From the NCBI RefSeq assembly GCF_017301735.1, contig NZ_CP071090.1:9600001-9664000 (forward strand): a DNA stretch of 64,000 nucleotides. The letters are read 5' to 3'. Every line of letters starts with the position of its first letter. The stretch's first letter is position 1. Position numbers and translations under genes: made by a program. This DNA comes from Pyxidicoccus parkwaysis (lineage in GTDB: Bacteria; Myxococcota; Myxococcia; Myxococcales; Myxococcaceae). Positions 43,995 to 51,472 of this stretch are shown here, piece after piece. The notes beneath the pieces were generated by a model. That model searched no databases. It saw only the letters and a program-made list of their open reading frames with translations, and had not been told where the DNA came from.

Positions 43995-44129
43995 GTGATT
44001 CACGCTGCCGAGTTCATCGAGGAGGTGGCTGACGGCGCCTACCCGTACACCAGCTTCTCGGGCATCGACGTGAAGGCGGCCGCGAGCAGCTTCGCCATCG
44101 TCGGTGAGTCCATCGTCCCGGCGAAGTAG
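43995..44129 (+). pseudogene. Short orphan reading frame, likely a gene remnant
   Basis: A 44-codon frame bounded by a stop just upstream (TGA at 43989) and TAG at 44127. Its product ('HAAEFIEEVADGAYPYTSF', '...IVGESIVPAK') has normal codon use, but there is no ribosome binding site at a proper distance and no recognisable start context. It sits between the E2 stop and a hairpin. It may be the tail of a decayed gene or a very small last gene of the operon; I cannot tell. Confidence 0.3.
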
Positions 44130-44138
44130 TGGTTTTCC

Positions 44139-44170
44139 GCGTCGGACGGGAGGGCATGCCCGTCCGACGC
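44139..44170 (+). terminator. Hairpin terminator at the end of the ubiquitin-like operon
   Basis: GCGTCGGACGGG (44139-44150) pairs perfectly with CCCGTCCGACGC (44159-44170) over an 8-base loop AGGGCATG. No T-tract follows. Together with the hairpin after ahcY it frames the nine-gene operon. Confidence 0.6.
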
Positions 44171-44221
44171 TCCGCTTCATGCATCATCCACCGGGAACGC
44201 CTTCCCATCATCTGGCTTCCC

Positions 44222-45421
44222 ATGGAGCACGCCGACTCAGCAGTCTCCTGCCAGAGATGCCCCGGAGCTCTCTTCGCTCGGCCCGACAGGGTCTTGCGCT
44301 GGGACGTCCTGGAGACGCACCTGGACGAGGCGGCATTCCTCTTCACCCAGTGGGACCGGGCCCTGGAGAGCTCCACCCGTGGCCTCCACGGCTTGGAGAA
44401 GGTCGAGCAGCGACTCCAGGCTCACCTGGATGCACTCGCGGCAACGGGGCCGAGAGGTGCGGCAAGGCTCCTGCGGCCCGCGCTCGGACGGGATGAACCG
44501 GAGTACGTCCGCGCCGCATGTGTCGCGCTCCTGAGAGCGGGAGCGCAGGCCCACGTCGATGCCGTGCTGAAGACCTTCAGCGAGGGAGAACCGGCCTCAC
44601 GCATGGAGGCCTGGCGCGCGCTGCAACTGGAGTGGCGTGACGACGCTCAGAAGCAATTGCCTCGCACCCGGGAAGCGGATCGCCTCGAAGCGAATGGCAT
44701 GACAGCCTCCGAGGTCTCGCTGCCACGGGGCCTCATGCGTGGGGAACGCCTGGCATGGCGAACCTGCCAGCAGCAGGCGGATGGACGGGATGCCGTGGGG
44801 CGCCTTGCGCGGCTCATGCTGGCGGTGGGCGGTGATGACAAGGACCTCGCCCGGCTGACGGAGCTTCTCCAGGTCCCCGAGCTCCGCGCCGACGTGCTCT
44901 GGGCGCTGGGCTTCAGTGGACGCCCGGCCGCTGCGGAAGCCTGCGTGCCGTGGATGCGTGAGGCCTCGCTGGCCGGGCTCGCCGCGGAGGCGTTCTGCTC
45001 CATCGTGGGCCTGAAGCTCGAAGGCGCGCTGGTGGGACAGCGGGTGGACCGGGATGAAGCGCTCGTCCCTCTCGAGGAAGACCTGGCGCGCGACCTGCGG
45101 CCGAAGGAAGAGGACGCCCTCGTGCTCCCCAACCCCGACGCGGTCGAGGCCTGGTGGGCGAAGGCCCGGAAGGACTTCGAGCCCGCCGGGCGCTACCTGG
45201 CGGGTCAGTCCTTCGGTCCCCTGGATTTGTGCGAGGCGCTCATGACGCTGCCCATGCGCCGCCGGCCACCGCTGGCACTGGAGCTGTCCATTCGCAGCCA
45301 GGGACGCTGCGCGGTGGAAGTCCGTGCATGGGCACACGTGCAAAGGGAACAACTGCGCGCCATTCAGAGACTGGACACCCGTCTGCTCGTGCAACCGTTC
45401 GCCGCGTCGATGCGGTTGTGA
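44222..45421 (+). CDS. TIGR02270-like helical-repeat protein
   Basis: A protein of about 399 residues resembling the TIGR02270 family, whose members open with 'VL..V...HLDEAAFL..QWERAL'; here 'VLRWDVLETHLDEAAFLFTQWDRAL' lies near residues 20-45. The rest is an alpha-helical solenoid with HEAT-like turns ('ARLLRPALGRDEPEYVRAACVALLRAG', 'LLQVPELRADVLWALGFSGRPAAAEACVPWM'). In myxobacteria this family neighbours T6SS-type effector cargo, as it does here (PAAR-like gene 54 bases downstream). It may be an adaptor or chaperone for effector loading (inference). The start is uncertain: ATG 44222 lacks a good ribosome binding site, and the frame is open back to the hairpin. Confidence 0.7.
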   Translation: MEHADSAVSCQRCPGALFARPDRVLRWDVLETHLDEAAFLFTQWDRALESSTRGLHGLEKVEQRLQAHLDALAATGPRGAARLLRPALGRDEPEYVRAACVALLRAGAQAHVDAVLKTFSEGEPASRMEAWRALQLEWRDDAQKQLPRTREADRLEANGMTASEVSLPRGLMRGERLAWRTCQQQADGRDAVGRLARLMLAVGGDDKDLARLTELLQVPELRADVLWALGFSGRPAAAEACVPWMREASLAGLAAEAFCSIVGLKLEGALVGQRVDRDEALVPLEEDLARDLRPKEEDALVLPNPDAVEAWWAKARKDFEPAGRYLAGQSFGPLDLCEALMTLPMRRRPPLALELSIRSQGRCAVEVRAWAHVQREQLRAIQRLDTRLLVQPFAASMRL

Positions 45422-45475
45422 GGAATGTGACCAGGCCTGAGCCTTTGCCTGGGATTGGGTTCATGGAGGTGCGCA

Positions 45476-45940
45476 ATGGGAACCTCGGTTGGCGTGAACA
45501 AGCTGTCGGTGGTCCACAAGGACTCCAACGGCGTGACGGTGGCCATGCCGGACATCTGCAAGACGCCCAGCCCGGGTGGCCCGGTCCCCATTCCCTACCC
45601 GAACATCGCGCGCTCCGCGGACACGGCGAACGGCAGCGAGACGGTGGAGGTGGAAGGCAAGCCCGTGTGTCTCAAGGACTCGAACTTCAGCACCAGCACG
45701 GGGGATGAAGCCGGGACCGCGGGCGGCGGTGTGGCCTCGGGCAAGACGAAGGGCAAGGCGGAGTTCGTCAACTACTCCTTCGACGTGAAGTTCGAGGGGA
45801 AGAACGTTGCCAGGGCCCTGGACCTGATGACCCACAACGACAAGAACACGCCGCCCTTTCCGCTCATGCAGCCTCCCGTCATGGCCCCCGAAAAGGGGCC
45901 GGATGATTCGACGTGCGTCTGCTGCAAGAAGCCGTTCTAG
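45476..45940 (+). CDS. DUF4150 PAAR-like protein (T6SS spike tip)
   Basis: A 154-residue protein of the DUF4150/PAAR-like family. Landmarks are 'VAMPDICKTPSPGGPVPIPYPNIARSADTANGS', 'VCLKDSNFSTSTGDEAGTAGGGVASGKTKGKAEF' and 'PFPLMQPP' towards the end. The C-terminus has a Cys cluster ('CVCCKKPF'). PAAR proteins cap the VgrG spike of the type VI secretion system and recruit effectors. The following gene starts 19 bases after it and the nuclease toxin comes next, so it may be the loading factor for that toxin. Start ATG 45476 follows GGAGGT. Confidence 0.9.
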   Translation: MGTSVGVNKLSVVHKDSNGVTVAMPDICKTPSPGGPVPIPYPNIARSADTANGSETVEVEGKPVCLKDSNFSTSTGDEAGTAGGGVASGKTKGKAEFVNYSFDVKFEGKNVARALDLMTHNDKNTPPFPLMQPPVMAPEKGPDDSTCVCCKKPF

Positions 45941-45958
45941 GCCGTCGGAGCGAGCACG

Positions 45959-47056
45959 ATGCGGCTGGCCGTGACAGGAGTAGGCATGGCGACCGCGCTG
46001 GGCTACGGCGCGGTCGGTAGCTGCGCGGCAATCCGAGCCGGGTTGGCGCGCCCGCAGGAACTGGCTGGCCTGCAGGTGGGGGACGGCGAAGGAGGTTCCC
46101 GGCCCATCACCGGCTTGCCGGTGTCTGAATTCGCGGAGGGCTTCTTCCTCGCGGGCGCGTGGATTCGACTGGCGGCGGGCAGCCTGGACGACTTGCGCCA
46201 CGCCACGGAGTGGCCGCCAGCCTCCGATGCTCTGTTCTGGAGCCGGACCGGGCTCATCGCGCTGACACCTCGCATCGACGAGGCGCGCTTCGGCTGGTCC
46301 CTGGAGCAGCGCCCCCGCGCGCTCATGGAGGACTTCGTCCGGCCGCTGCTTTCGCTGCAACGCCTGCCAGTCCCGGCCGAGCACCTCCACGTCACGGACT
46401 CGGGACACTGCGGGCTGGCTGTCGCGCTCCGGGAAGTTCGGCGCCAGCTGAGTGAGCGAGGCCTGGAGCGGGTCATCCTCGTCGCGGCGGACTCGTACGT
46501 GGATGCGCCGAGCCTGGAGTGGATGGATGGCCAGGGGCGCCTCAAGCAGCCTCGCCGGCCGGTGGGGCTCATCCCGGGTCAGGCGGGGGCATGTCTCCTG
46601 GTGGAGGCTGAAGGGGCGGCCAGGGCGCGTGGAGCATCCTGGAGCATCCAGGCCTCGGGGGAGAGCTCGACGGCCTCGCCGGGCGGCCGACGTGCGGCCT
46701 CCGAGCTGGGCCGGACACTCGCCGAGTCTCTCCTCCAGGTGCTTCGCGCGGCGCGGGTTCCCATGCCGTACCACGGGAGCCTGGTGCTGGACCTGAATGG
46801 CGAGGAATGGAAGTCCGCCGCCTGGGGACATGCCCAGGTGCACCTGCGAGAGCACGTGGACTTCGAGCACTGTCTGCTGCGGGTTCCAGCGGAGTCCCTG
46901 GGAGAAGTGGGTGTGGCGAGCGCGGCCGTGGGAGCCGGCGTCGCCATCTCCGACCTGCTCCGGAGCGCGGACATGACGGCCAGCGCCGTCGTGTGTTCCC
47001 TCTCCGACGCGGGAGAAGCCAGCGCCGTCCTGTTCCAGCAACTGCGCGAGCCCTGA
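45959..47056 (+). CDS. Ketosynthase-like thiolase-fold protein, catalytically degenerate
   Basis: A 365-residue protein with the overall plan of a 3-oxoacyl-ACP synthase: N-terminus 'LAVTGVGMATALGYGAVGSCAAIRAG', a middle 'VTDSGHCGLAVALREV' where the active-site Cys helix should be, 'VILVAADSYVD' and 'GQAGACLLVEAE' further on. The catalytic pattern does not hold: the Cys lies out of register (GHCGL instead of ACSSS), the first catalytic His region reads 'LDLNGEEW' rather than NAHGT, and the last reads 'GEVGVASAAVGAG' rather than GHxxGA. It is therefore probably a non-catalytic structural homologue, as is found in other T6SS-type effector clusters (from memory). The gene sits between PAAR-like and toxin genes. 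Confidence 0.72.
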   Translation: MRLAVTGVGMATALGYGAVGSCAAIRAGLARPQELAGLQVGDGEGGSRPITGLPVSEFAEGFFLAGAWIRLAAGSLDDLRHATEWPPASDALFWSRTGLIALTPRIDEARFGWSLEQRPRALMEDFVRPLLSLQRLPVPAEHLHVTDSGHCGLAVALREVRRQLSERGLERVILVAADSYVDAPSLEWMDGQGRLKQPRRPVGLIPGQAGACLLVEAEGAARARGASWSIQASGESSTASPGGRRAASELGRTLAESLLQVLRAARVPMPYHGSLVLDLNGEEWKSAAWGHAQVHLREHVDFEHCLLRVPAESLGEVGVASAAVGAGVAISDLLRSADMTASAVVCSLSDAGEASAVLFQQLREP

Positions 47057-47073
47057 CTCGCGAGGAGGTCACC

Positions 47074-47823
47074 ATGGCCCTCAGCGCCACGAAGGCACAC
47101 ATCCTCTGGAACCACCCGATGAAGGCGGTGCTGTACCGCACCCAGGAGTACCGCAAGAACGGCATCACCCATATCGAGGGTAACGAGGGCAAGCGCTCGC
47201 GCGTCTACGACAACGACGACAAGATTTCGAAGCACCTGAAGGCGAATGGCATCGGGACCCGCGTCGAAGGCGCGACGGCTGGAGACGCACTGCACGCCGC
47301 TGGCTATCACTTCAAGCACTTCACGGCCGGCAACGCGGGCAAGCCCTACCCGAACGAGGGCCACCACATCCTGCCGTGCGAGCTGTTCAGCCGCAGGAGC
47401 GAGGAAGGTGGCAAGCAGGGTGGCGTCTTCGGGACCGAGGAGTTCCGGGTCCTCTACCGGCTGGATTACGACATCAACAACGGCAACAACATCATCTTCC
47501 TTCCGGCACTCACTACGGACTGCGGCATCCACCAGTTGCCCTACCACGTGGGCAGTCACCCGGCCTACACGACCAAGGTGTCGAAGGACGTCGAGCAGAT
47601 CAATGCCTTGCTCAAGAAGAGCCTGGAGGAGCCTTGCGAAGGCTGGACGCCGCCTGAAAACATTCCGAAGGAACTGAAGATTCACGAGGACAAATACTGG
47701 AACTGGATTGTCATTTTTGGCGAGAACGAGCCGGGCTCCCACATCAACATGTTCCGCAAGCTGGTCAACCGACACACGAGAAGGACGGAGCCTCGGAATG
47801 GAAGAATGCAGAAGTCGACGTGA
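47074..47823 (+). CDS. AHH-type HNH/ENDO VII nuclease toxin
   Basis: A 249-residue protein. The nuclease core has the AHH-like signature 'NEGHHILPCELFSRR' (about 97-111), 'LDYDINNGNNIIFLPAL' (about 130-147) and 'LPYHVGSHPAYTTKVSKDV' (about 156-174), matching the AHH branch of the HNH/ENDO VII superfamily found in polymorphic toxins. It likely degrades DNA or RNA in the target cell. The N-terminal 90 residues are charged with no signal peptide, so delivery would be by the preceding PAAR-like spike. Start ATG 47074 follows GAGGAGGT. Two immunity-like genes follow immediately, which supports toxicity. Confidence 0.87.
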   Translation: MALSATKAHILWNHPMKAVLYRTQEYRKNGITHIEGNEGKRSRVYDNDDKISKHLKANGIGTRVEGATAGDALHAAGYHFKHFTAGNAGKPYPNEGHHILPCELFSRRSEEGGKQGGVFGTEEFRVLYRLDYDINNGNNIIFLPALTTDCGIHQLPYHVGSHPAYTTKVSKDVEQINALLKKSLEEPCEGWTPPENIPKELKIHEDKYWNWIVIFGENEPGSHINMFRKLVNRHTRRTEPRNGRMQKST

Positions 47824-47856
47824 CGGCCCCTCTCGCTTTCGAGCACCCGAACCCCC

Positions 47857-48456
47857 ATGAACTTCCTTCCCTGGCTCTCTGACGACGAAGACGACGCCTT
47901 TGCCTGGGTCACCTATGCGCCCAACACCTTGCGGAATGAGCCCAAGGAGTGGGAACTGCATGAGGGAGTTTCCGTAAGGCATTGGTTTCCCAAGAACGTC
48001 ATCTTTCCCCTGGCGGATGACTGGGGCATCGAGCTCACGGACTCCATCCCCAACTCCCTCAACCTTCTCTTCGCATCGGAGCGGTTGAAGGTCTTCCTGG
48101 AGGAGCATTCGGGCGCCCGAATCGAGTTCCTTCCCATCCAGCTCCAGAACCAGAAGGACAGGCTCGTTCCAGAGCCGTACTACCTTCTGAATCTGCTGGA
48201 GGTCGTGGAGTGCGTCGACTTGGAGAAATCGAAGTTTCGTCGGTCCGCGATGGACCCGGAGTTCATCGCGTGGTTCAACCATCTCGTTCTCGATGAGGCG
48301 CGGATTCCCCCTCAAGCAAAGCTCTTCCGGCTCAAGGAGAAGCCCAACCTCATCCTGGTCCGCGAGGACCTTGCCCAGACGATTATCGACGCGGACTACA
48401 ACGGGATGATGTTCCTGTACCTGGAGGAGTACGGCAGGGAGTGGGGAGGCCGCTGA
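47857..48456 (+). CDS. Imm11 (DUF1629)-like immunity protein
   Basis: A 199-residue acidic cytosolic protein. 'EPYYLLNLLEVVECVDLEKSKFRRS' (about 108-132) and 'HLVLDEARIPPQAKLFRLKEKPNLILVREDLAQ' (about 146-178) match the Imm11/DUF1629 pattern of immunity proteins. It starts 33 bases after the nuclease gene, the classic place for a cognate immunity gene. The codon use is less GC-rich than that of neighbouring genes, as is frequent for toxin-immunity modules. Confidence 0.82.
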   Translation: MNFLPWLSDDEDDAFAWVTYAPNTLRNEPKEWELHEGVSVRHWFPKNVIFPLADDWGIELTDSIPNSLNLLFASERLKVFLEEHSGARIEFLPIQLQNQKDRLVPEPYYLLNLLEVVECVDLEKSKFRRSAMDPEFIAWFNHLVLDEARIPPQAKLFRLKEKPNLILVREDLAQTIIDADYNGMMFLYLEEYGREWGGR

Positions 48457-48465
48457 GGGGACGTC

Positions 48466-49227
48466 ATGCGCTACCACGAAGAGAATGCAGTCACCGCCGT
48501 CCAACTCCTGACGAGGGACCTCGAGAGCGAGCCACGCTCCGCCGAGGAACGTGAGCGCGTCCTCTTCCACCTGTCGCGACACTGCCGCATCGCCGCCCTC
48601 GCCGGGCTGCTGGGGCGCGCGGATGTCGGAGCCTTCCACGAACGCCTGCGGCAATCAGGCACCTGGCGGCTGCGCATGCTCCGCGAGCGCGCCACGCAAG
48701 CCCGGCCCTTCAGTCGCTTCACGGGTGCGGCACAGATTGCGCCGCTATGTGACGCCCTTGCCGCCGGAGACGAGCCGCTGGCCCGCGACATCGCCGTGGC
48801 GTCCGCTCCCGAATGGGTGGCGCGCAAGGAATTCGAGGACGACTTCTTCTACGGGCGGCTCCTGTGCGGGTTCGTCGCCGGAGGACTCCCAGCAGGGGCA
48901 ACCACTGACGACCTGATGGCGGGCCTCATTCGCAGCACGGAAGATGAAACGGCTCCCCGTGTTCGCGTCTGCCAGGCCCTGCTGACGCGCGACTCCGAGG
49001 CATTCCTCGCTGCATTGCTGGAGCTCCTGGAGCGCCATGGCGCCTGGTACCAGGCCAGGACGGGCACCATGCTGGCTCGCGAGCCCGCGTTCGAACTGGA
49101 GCGCTCCGTTTGCATGGAGGGACTTGCCCTTCTCCAGCTCGCCGCGAAGCACGGCCTCTCCCTGGACCTGGACGCGGAGTACCCGTTCGTTCCCAGCATC
49201 GCCCGGCCCGGTATCCCCCCAGCGTGA
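48466..49227 (+). CDS. Imm49-like immunity protein
   Basis: A 253-residue alpha-helical protein with features of the Imm49 family: an early 'RYHEENAVTAVQLLTRDL' helix, 'FSRFTGAAQIAPLCDALAAGDEPLARDIA', and 'DFFYGRLLCGFVAGG' in the middle, 'EPAFELERSVCMEGLALLQLAAKHG' near the end. It follows the Imm11-like gene by nine bases on the same strand with GAGGGGA ahead of its ATG. Two different immunity families in a row suggest protection against more than one toxin variant, or a gene array that has captured a foreign immunity gene (inference). Confidence 0.82.
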   Translation: MRYHEENAVTAVQLLTRDLESEPRSAEERERVLFHLSRHCRIAALAGLLGRADVGAFHERLRQSGTWRLRMLRERATQARPFSRFTGAAQIAPLCDALAAGDEPLARDIAVASAPEWVARKEFEDDFFYGRLLCGFVAGGLPAGATTDDLMAGLIRSTEDETAPRVRVCQALLTRDSEAFLAALLELLERHGAWYQARTGTMLAREPAFELERSVCMEGLALLQLAAKHGLSLDLDAEYPFVPSIARPGIPPA

Positions 49228-49231
49228 TGGC

Positions 49232-51469
49232 TCAGCTCCCGGCGTCGTCCTGCGGCACCGGGCGTTGACGGCCGTAGGCCTCGTGGAGAATCGTGTCGCT
49301 GTCGAGCCCGCTCGCCTTCGCGGCCTCCACGTCCAGGCCTTCGCCGTGGCCCCGTCCTCGTCCCTCGAAGACGATGCTCGGACCGTCGAACGAGGCCGTG
49401 CGCGGACATGACGGCAGCTTCAATCCGGAGCGCAGCAAGTCGCACGGCAGCGAGCCCGCGGACTCGTACGTCGAGTCGCCCTCCGTCTTCGTGAGGATGA
49501 ACAGCGCCCTCCCCTTCTCGAAGCGCAGCGACACCAGCGCGCGGCCCAGCAGTCCCTCCACGTCCACGCGAGGGCGCGTCTCCTTCCACGGCTCCTCCCC
49601 GCCCTGCGAGAAGAGCAGCCACTCGTCCCACTTCAGCGGCGGCAGGCCCAGGGCCTTCGCCTCGTCGCGCTGCACCCGCACGGTGCCCCGGAAGGCCTGG
49701 CAGTGCGTGGTGTCGCAGACGGGCCGGCCCGCGTGACGGCTGTGCTGCTCGTTGTGCGCCACCACCCGCGCCAGCGCCACGCGCGCCTCGCCCTTCAGCG
49801 TCACGTCCTCCGCCGCCACCACGCCCGCCGTGTATTGCAGGCGCGTGGTGCGGAAGACGAAGTCGGAGCCACGCCGCGCCTTCATCGCGCTCGGTGACGT
49901 GGGCACGCCCGGAGGCGGCCGGTACGGTGGCGGCGTGGACCACGTGAAGACTCCCGCGTAGTCCCTGCCCTGCTCCGGCCCGTTGGGAAAGCGCACGCGC
50001 CACGGCATTCCCAGACACACCGCCGCGCCTCGTGCCGTGAGCCCATCCAGTCGCGACCACTGCGCCGGTGCGGCGCGCGGCGTGCCTCCGTCCAACGCGA
50101 AGCCCGCGCCGGGGCACTGCGCCTCCACGTCCTTCGCGGGCAACAGCCCCAGCACCTGCACGCGCGCGGCCTCCAGCCCGGCCTGCCGGCGCACGCGGAA
50201 GAGCACCTCGGGAATCTCCTGCGCGAAGTGGCGCGGCATCTTCCCCGGCCGCACCGCCACCAGCACCAGGTCCTTGTCCACCGCCGCAATCCACCCGTAC
50301 TGCGGCCGGCTCGCGGCATCGCGCACCGTGCCCGTCTTGGTGGCCACACCTGCCAGCGCCTTCGACGTGGGCAGCTCCGACAGCGTGCCGCGCGCGACGT
50401 TGTCCGCCAGCAGCGCCAGCACGTCCGGCCGTGCCTCCGCCAGCAGCCGGTACGCCTGCGCCATGCCCCACGGCGACAGCGCCAGCGTGGAGCGCAGCCC
50501 AATCGCATCCGCCATGTCCGCCGGAGTCCCCGTCAGCCCCACCGCGCCCAGCACCGGCCCCCATACGCCGAAGGCCTCTGGTGCCGAGCCCTTCGCCTCC
50601 CAATCCATGAAGTATCCGTTGCACGAGCGCAGCAGCGCGGTGCGCGCGTCCACCTTCTCGGGCAGGTTCGGCCCGCAGGCCCACTCCTGCACGCCCACGC
50701 GCGGAGTCAGCACCGGGTGGTCCACGCCCGCCGCGTACAGGAACGGCTTCAGCGTGGAGCCATACGGCAACGCGCGCCGCACGTCGCCCTCCGCCAGCAG
50801 CACCTCGCCCGAGTGACGGCTCAGCACCACCGTGGCCGGCCCGGCCGCGCGCACCTCCACGTCCGCCAATTCGTCGACGGACAACGGCACCACCCACCGC
50901 GCCCCGTCCTGGCACTGGCGCAGCCGGCGGGACAGCGCTCCGGGAAAGCCCACCGACTCGCTCAACAGTCGCGCGAGGGCACGCCGTGCCTTCGGCGTGT
51001 CCACCGCCGGCGCCGAAGCCAGCTCCGACGCCGCCTTCGACAGCGACTGGTATGGCGCCTCACGCCACGCGGCCAGCTCGCCGCTCAGCGCGACGGCGAA
51101 GGCCTCGTGGAACAGCCGGTCCTCACTGGACTGGGGACAGGCCCACCACAGGAGCTGGTGCGCCAACTCGTGCCGCAGCGCCACCCGCAGGCGCTCGTCC
51201 AGCACGCCCGGCGTGTTCTGCCGCAATTCCACGCGGCCCGGCCGGCCCTGCGCGTTGCGCTCGGGGGCCAGGGCCGTGCCTCGCTCCAGGAGGAGGGTGC
51301 CCGGCGCCTTCGCCGGAGCACCGCCCGCCTCCGCCACGTAGCGGGCCTCCAGCGCACTCCACGCGGACTCCGCCTCGCGGCGCAGCTCCGCTTCCGGCGT
51401 CACGTCACCGCGGGTGACGAAGGTGGGGGTGGCCGCGAGCAGCGCGGCCACCGTGGCGGCCCACAGCAT
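49232..51469 (-). CDS. YfaQ-like (DUF2300) protein with HExxH, PBP transpeptidase and SpoIID-like regions
   Basis: A 745-residue exported protein with signal peptide-like start (LWAATVAALLAATPTFV). Residues 85-135 hold H100-E-L-A-H104 and E122, a gluzincin-type pattern. Residues 200-410 form a penicillin-binding transpeptidase-like domain with the full motif set S238-T-L-K241, S282-C-N284 and K378-T-G380. From about 520 a SpoIID/LytB-like region follows ('LQYTAGVVAAEDVTLKG', 'VVAHNEQHSRHAGRPVCDTTHCQAFRG', 'GRGRGHGEGLD'). Gene order (last in a yfaP-T-A-S-Q-like operon, three bases after the macroglobulin gene) identifies it with YfaQ. It may anchor or modify the cell wall near the macroglobulin (inference). 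Confidence 0.82.
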   Translation of the reverse strand: MLWAATVAALLAATPTFVTRGDVTPEAELRREAESAWSALEARYVAEAGGAPAKAPGTLLLERGTALAPERNAQGRPGRVELRQNTPGVLDERLRVALRHELAHQLLWWACPQSSEDRLFHEAFAVALSGELAAWREAPYQSLSKAASELASAPAVDTPKARRALARLLSESVGFPGALSRRLRQCQDGARWVVPLSVDELADVEVRAAGPATVVLSRHSGEVLLAEGDVRRALPYGSTLKPFLYAAGVDHPVLTPRVGVQEWACGPNLPEKVDARTALLRSCNGYFMDWEAKGSAPEAFGVWGPVLGAVGLTGTPADMADAIGLRSTLALSPWGMAQAYRLLAEARPDVLALLADNVARGTLSELPTSKALAGVATKTGTVRDAASRPQYGWIAAVDKDLVLVAVRPGKMPRHFAQEIPEVLFRVRRQAGLEAARVQVLGLLPAKDVEAQCPGAGFALDGGTPRAAPAQWSRLDGLTARGAAVCLGMPWRVRFPNGPEQGRDYAGVFTWSTPPPYRPPPGVPTSPSAMKARRGSDFVFRTTRLQYTAGVVAAEDVTLKGEARVALARVVAHNEQHSRHAGRPVCDTTHCQAFRGTVRVQRDEAKALGLPPLKWDEWLLFSQGGEEPWKETRPRVDVEGLLGRALVSLRFEKGRALFILTKTEGDSTYESAGSLPCDLLRSGLKLPSCPRTASFDGPSIVFEGRGRGHGEGLDVEAAKASGLDSDTILHEAYGRQRPVPQDDAGS

Positions 51470-51472
51470 GGG

